Shown here: in pieces, positions 35,089-37,173 of the stretch
How positions within the stretch are numbered: position 1 is the stretch's first letter
Layout of the letters: every line of letters starts with the position of its first letter
NCBI RefSeq assembly: GCF_937891065.1
Contig: NZ_CALAEQ010000264.1
Location: forward strand, 1 to 37,173
DNA: 37,173 bases
Source: an uncultured Lutibacter sp.
Lineage (GTDB): Bacteria > Bacteroidota > Bacteroidia > Flavobacteriales > Flavobacteriaceae
Direction: 5' to 3'
Notes under the pieces: generated by a model
What the model saw: the letters and a program-made list of their open reading frames with translations, nothing else
What the model was told of the DNA's origin: nothing
Database searches by the model: none
Program-made: the position numbers and the translations under genes

Positions 35089-35679
35089 ATGGGACCATTA
35101 ATTCCTAACGGTATAATTCCACACGAATGGGATAGTATAATTGCCATTTTAATTGGTATTGTTTTTGGATTTGTTTTAGAAGCTTCTGGCTTTTCATCTT
35201 CAAGAAAACTTGCTGGATTATTTTACGGCTATGATTTCGCAGTATTAAAAGTTTTCTTTACAGCTGCTATAGTATCATTAATAGGTATGTATTATATGGA
35301 TTATCTAGGCTATGTTGATATAACACAAATGTATGTTCATCCTACTTATTTATGGGGAGCTATTATTGGAGGTATAATTATGGGTGTAGGTTTTGTCGCT
35401 GGAGGATTTTGTCCTGGGACGAGCTTATGCGCTGTTGCTATTGGTAAAATAGATGCTATAGTATATGTAATAGGAATTATGATTGGAGTATTCATTTTTT
35501 CTGAATTGTACTTCTTATTTGAACCTATTTACGAAGGTTTCTTTATGGGTAATATTACATTAATTGATTCTCTAGGGGTAAATCCTTATTGGTTTATATT
35601 TATATTTACCTTAATAGCAATTTTATCTTTTGTAATATCTGATATCATTCGTAAAAGAAATAAAAAAATATTTTACTAA
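35089..35679 (+). CDS. YeeE/YedE family half-size sulfur transporter, second half
   Basis: I place the start at 35089 (MGPLIPNGIIPHEWDSI), 22 bases after the previous stop; an earlier ATG would overlap that gene and adds a charged stretch. The 196-residue protein has about five helices and the second YedE signature GFVAGGFCPGTSLCAVAIGK with Cys108 and Cys112. Together with the previous protein it makes the two halves of a complete YeeE/YedE channel. The substrate could be thiosulfate, by analogy to TsuA, or another reduced sulfur compound. Confidence 0.86.
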   Translation: MGPLIPNGIIPHEWDSIIAILIGIVFGFVLEASGFSSSRKLAGLFYGYDFAVLKVFFTAAIVSLIGMYYMDYLGYVDITQMYVHPTYLWGAIIGGIIMGVGFVAGGFCPGTSLCAVAIGKIDAIVYVIGIMIGVFIFSELYFLFEPIYEGFFMGNITLIDSLGVNPYWFIFIFTLIAILSFVISDIIRKRNKKIFY

Positions 35680-35694
35680 TTTAACAACAACAAA

Positions 35695-36354
35695 ATGGTT
35701 AAAAAAAAGGTAGCAAAAGTTTTAGGTTTTAGATATAAGGCTCTTGCAGGTATATTAATCATACTTGCCGGTGGACTTGTTTTATTGCCTAAATACGAAA
35801 AACATGAAGGTATTAAACCTGAACAATTATTAAGTAACGTAATTAGTTCTGCAAGATATGTTTCAACTGATAAATTGGCTGATATCTTAATAAATCAAGA
35901 TCCTTCTTATTTATTAATAGATGTAAGAGATGAAGAGAGTTATAAAAAATACTCACTCCCAAATGCAGTTAATATACCACTTGCAAAATTATTAGATGAA
36001 GATTTTGAAGCATACTTAAACCAAAATTCATACAATGTAGTTCTGTATTCTAATGATCATTTTTATGCAGATCAAGCTTGGATACTATGCAACAGGTTAA
36101 ATTATAAAAACCTCAACGTTTTAAAAGGTGGAATTAATGAATGGTATGAAACTATTATAAACCCGCCAAAACCAACAGAAGACATGCCAGCTGAAGCATT
36201 TGAATTGTACACCTTCAGAAAAGCAGCAAGTATGTATTTTGGAGTAGCGTATATTCAGGAATTTAAAGTAGCACCAGTAGTAAAAAAAGTAGTTCCTAAA
36301 AAGGTTATTACTGTTAAAAAGAAAAAGAAAGCACCAGCAGAAGGTGGTTGTTAA
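35695..36354 (+). CDS. membrane-anchored rhodanese-like protein lacking the catalytic Cys, with Cys-terminal tail
   Basis: The 219-residue protein has a basic N-terminus, one membrane helix (about 15-31) and a rhodanese domain outside (about 55-152): LLIDVRDEESY, NAVNIPLAKL and VLKGGINEW are family hallmarks. The active-site loop, normally CxxGxR, reads VVLYSNDHFYAD, with Ser119 in place of Cys. A linker follows, then a lysine-rich tail KKVITVKKKKKAPAEGGC ending in Cys219. The only other cysteine is Cys132. The domain cannot work as a normal sulfurtransferase, but the tail Cys could carry a persulfide. It follows the YedE pair by 15 bases. Confidence 0.85.
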   Translation: MVKKKVAKVLGFRYKALAGILIILAGGLVLLPKYEKHEGIKPEQLLSNVISSARYVSTDKLADILINQDPSYLLIDVRDEESYKKYSLPNAVNIPLAKLLDEDFEAYLNQNSYNVVLYSNDHFYADQAWILCNRLNYKNLNVLKGGINEWYETIINPPKPTEDMPAEAFELYTFRKAASMYFGVAYIQEFKVAPVVKKVVPKKVITVKKKKKAPAEGGC

Positions 36355-36381
36355 TTTTAGACACTTTATAAAAAACTCTTT

Positions 36382-36999
36382 ATGAAAGAATTAGAAAAAA
36401 CCAAACGAATATCAATAGCTGGAACACTTACTATATTGATAGTACTAATAGCTGTCTTATCTTTTGAAAGACCAAAATATCTTTACAAAGTTAATAGTGT
36501 AAAAACACTTGAAAAATTAATAAGTTTTGATTACTATGTCTCATTAGACGAAATAAATAATCCTGATTTTATTTTAATTGACGTTAGAAATCAATTTGAA
36601 TATGAAAAAGGTCATATAGAAAATGCTATTAACATAACTACTTCTGAAATTTTAAGTGATAATAACACTGATATTTTGAAAGAAATTGAAGAAAAGGGAA
36701 AAATAGCACTATTGTATGGAGCAATTCCTAATGACGTAAATGGAGCATTCTTAATGATGACTCAATTAGGATTTAAAAATGTTAAAATTTTAACTGTTGA
36801 AAATAGTTACTTCGAAAATCAATTAATTACAAAAAATGTAAGTATTGAAAAGAGTAATGCAGACATACGAGCCTTTATTGATGAATCAATAAAAAAAGCA
36901 AATATAGATTCAGAAGAAAAAGTTGTAGTAAAAAAAATTACCAAAAAGGTAATTACGGTTCGAAAGAAGAAAAAAGCACCTGCTGAAGGTGGTTGTTAA
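36382..36999 (+). CDS. second membrane-anchored rhodanese-like protein, no catalytic Cys, same Cys-terminal tail
   Basis: The 205-residue protein repeats the layout of its neighbour: membrane helix (about 11-28) and a rhodanese-like domain (about 52-150) with FILIDVRNQFEYEKGHIENAINI. The active-site loop reads ALLYGAIPND, with Gly113 where Cys should be, and the GGxxxW motif is also lost. A charged linker leads to KKVITVRKKKKAPAEGGC. Cys205, the last residue, is the only cysteine in the protein. Outside the tail the two paralogues are very different. It is the last gene of the operon and is followed by a strong terminator. Confidence 0.85.
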   Translation: MKELEKTKRISIAGTLTILIVLIAVLSFERPKYLYKVNSVKTLEKLISFDYYVSLDEINNPDFILIDVRNQFEYEKGHIENAINITTSEILSDNNTDILKEIEEKGKIALLYGAIPNDVNGAFLMMTQLGFKNVKILTVENSYFENQLITKNVSIEKSNADIRAFIDESIKKANIDSEEKVVVKKITKKVITVRKKKKAPAEGGC

Positions 37000-37017
37000 T
37001 TAGTTTTAATAAATACT

Positions 37018-37056
37018 AAAAAAAGGCGATTTTTAAATTTAAAAATCGCCTTTTTT
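37018..37056. terminator. bidirectional intrinsic terminator of the Mo-enzyme/sulfur operon
   Basis: AAAAAAAGGCGATTTTT and AAAAATCGCCTTTTTT form a long stem around a short AT loop, 19 bases after the last rhodanese-like gene. The A- and T-runs on the two sides would let it also end the converging partial gene at the right edge. Confidence 0.93.
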
Positions 37057-37108
37057 ATATCAACATAGCAGTGACCACAACTTAAAACGTAGAATTTTAA
37101 ATAATTAG

Positions 37109-37173
37109 CTATTCATTTTTTTTAGCAAAAGTATTTAAATCTTTCCCAGTTGGTTCTTCAAATATTTCTAAAT
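37109..37173 (-). CDS. C-terminal fragment of an unidentified protein
   Basis: The minus strand reads in frame from the right edge as LEIFEEPTGKDLNTFAKKNE and stops at TAG (37109-37111). The frame is open over the 20 visible codons and is followed by the shared terminator, so it is probably the end of a real gene. Too little is visible to name it. Confidence 0.5.
   Translation of the reverse strand, partial: LEIFEEPTGKDLNTFAKKNE

Noticed and set aside
1-37173. CRISPR arrays, insertion sequences, integrase or attachment sites, riboswitches
   Set aside because: No regularly spaced repeats, transposase-like frames or recognisable aptamer elements were found; the tRNA cluster at the left edge shows no duplicated 3' end inside the window.

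Overview
The window looks like chromosome from a low-GC member of the Bacteroidota, most likely family Flavobacteriaceae. This is inferred from strong AT bias, the absence of clear Shine-Dalgarno sequences, several -7 boxes of the Bacteroidota type (TAnnTTTG), a bamD-rpoZ-coaBC-porD-recN-fabI block of flavobacterial type, and a DUF4835/PorD protein of the type IX secretion system. I see no insertion sequence, phage, plasmid or CRISPR.

Layout. 1-222: end of a tRNA cluster on the minus strand (Arg partial, Pro, Ser). 324-2378: a 7TMR-HD phosphohydrolase (probable c-di-AMP phosphodiesterase). 2379-2777: the only long gap; it holds what looks like a decayed small membrane-protein gene. 2778-4731: thiolase and an NlpC/P60 peptidase, closed by a strong terminator shared with the converging gyrA-TPR pair (4780-8596). 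8855-11389: clpC, divergent from gyrA. 11454-12771: a small membrane protein and a family 2 glycosyltransferase whose stop codons nearly touch. 12894-16637: etfB-etfA-acyl-CoA dehydrogenase. 16818-22650: bamD-rpoZ-coaBC-porD-recN-fabI, tightly packed and partly overlapping. 22770-24738: ferritin, dapA and a DUF6913 gene. 24791-27517: a two-gene (split) 5'-nucleotidase followed by GMP reductase, a purine-salvage set. 27587-28628: DoxX-like and YhhN-like membrane proteins, converging.

28639-36999 is the accessory and most interesting part. A dodecaheme c-type cytochrome is divergently transcribed from a seven-gene operon: a Tat-exported molybdopterin oxidoreductase, a four-cluster ferredoxin subunit and an NrfD/PsrC membrane subunit (a CISM/Psr-type respiratory complex), two half-size YeeE/YedE sulfur-transport proteins, and two membrane-anchored rhodanese-fold proteins. 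Both rhodanese-like proteins lack the catalytic cysteine, yet end in the same 18-residue lysine-rich tail finishing ...KKKKAPAEGGC, with cysteine as the very last residue. The tails are almost identical in protein but differ at several synonymous codons, while the domains have diverged strongly. I read this as a candidate periplasmic sulfur-trafficking system in which the tail cysteine, not the rhodanese loop, may carry sulfur to or from the Mo enzyme. The biochemical substrate and direction cannot be told from sequence.

The window closes with a strong terminator and the last 20 codons of an unidentified minus-strand gene.
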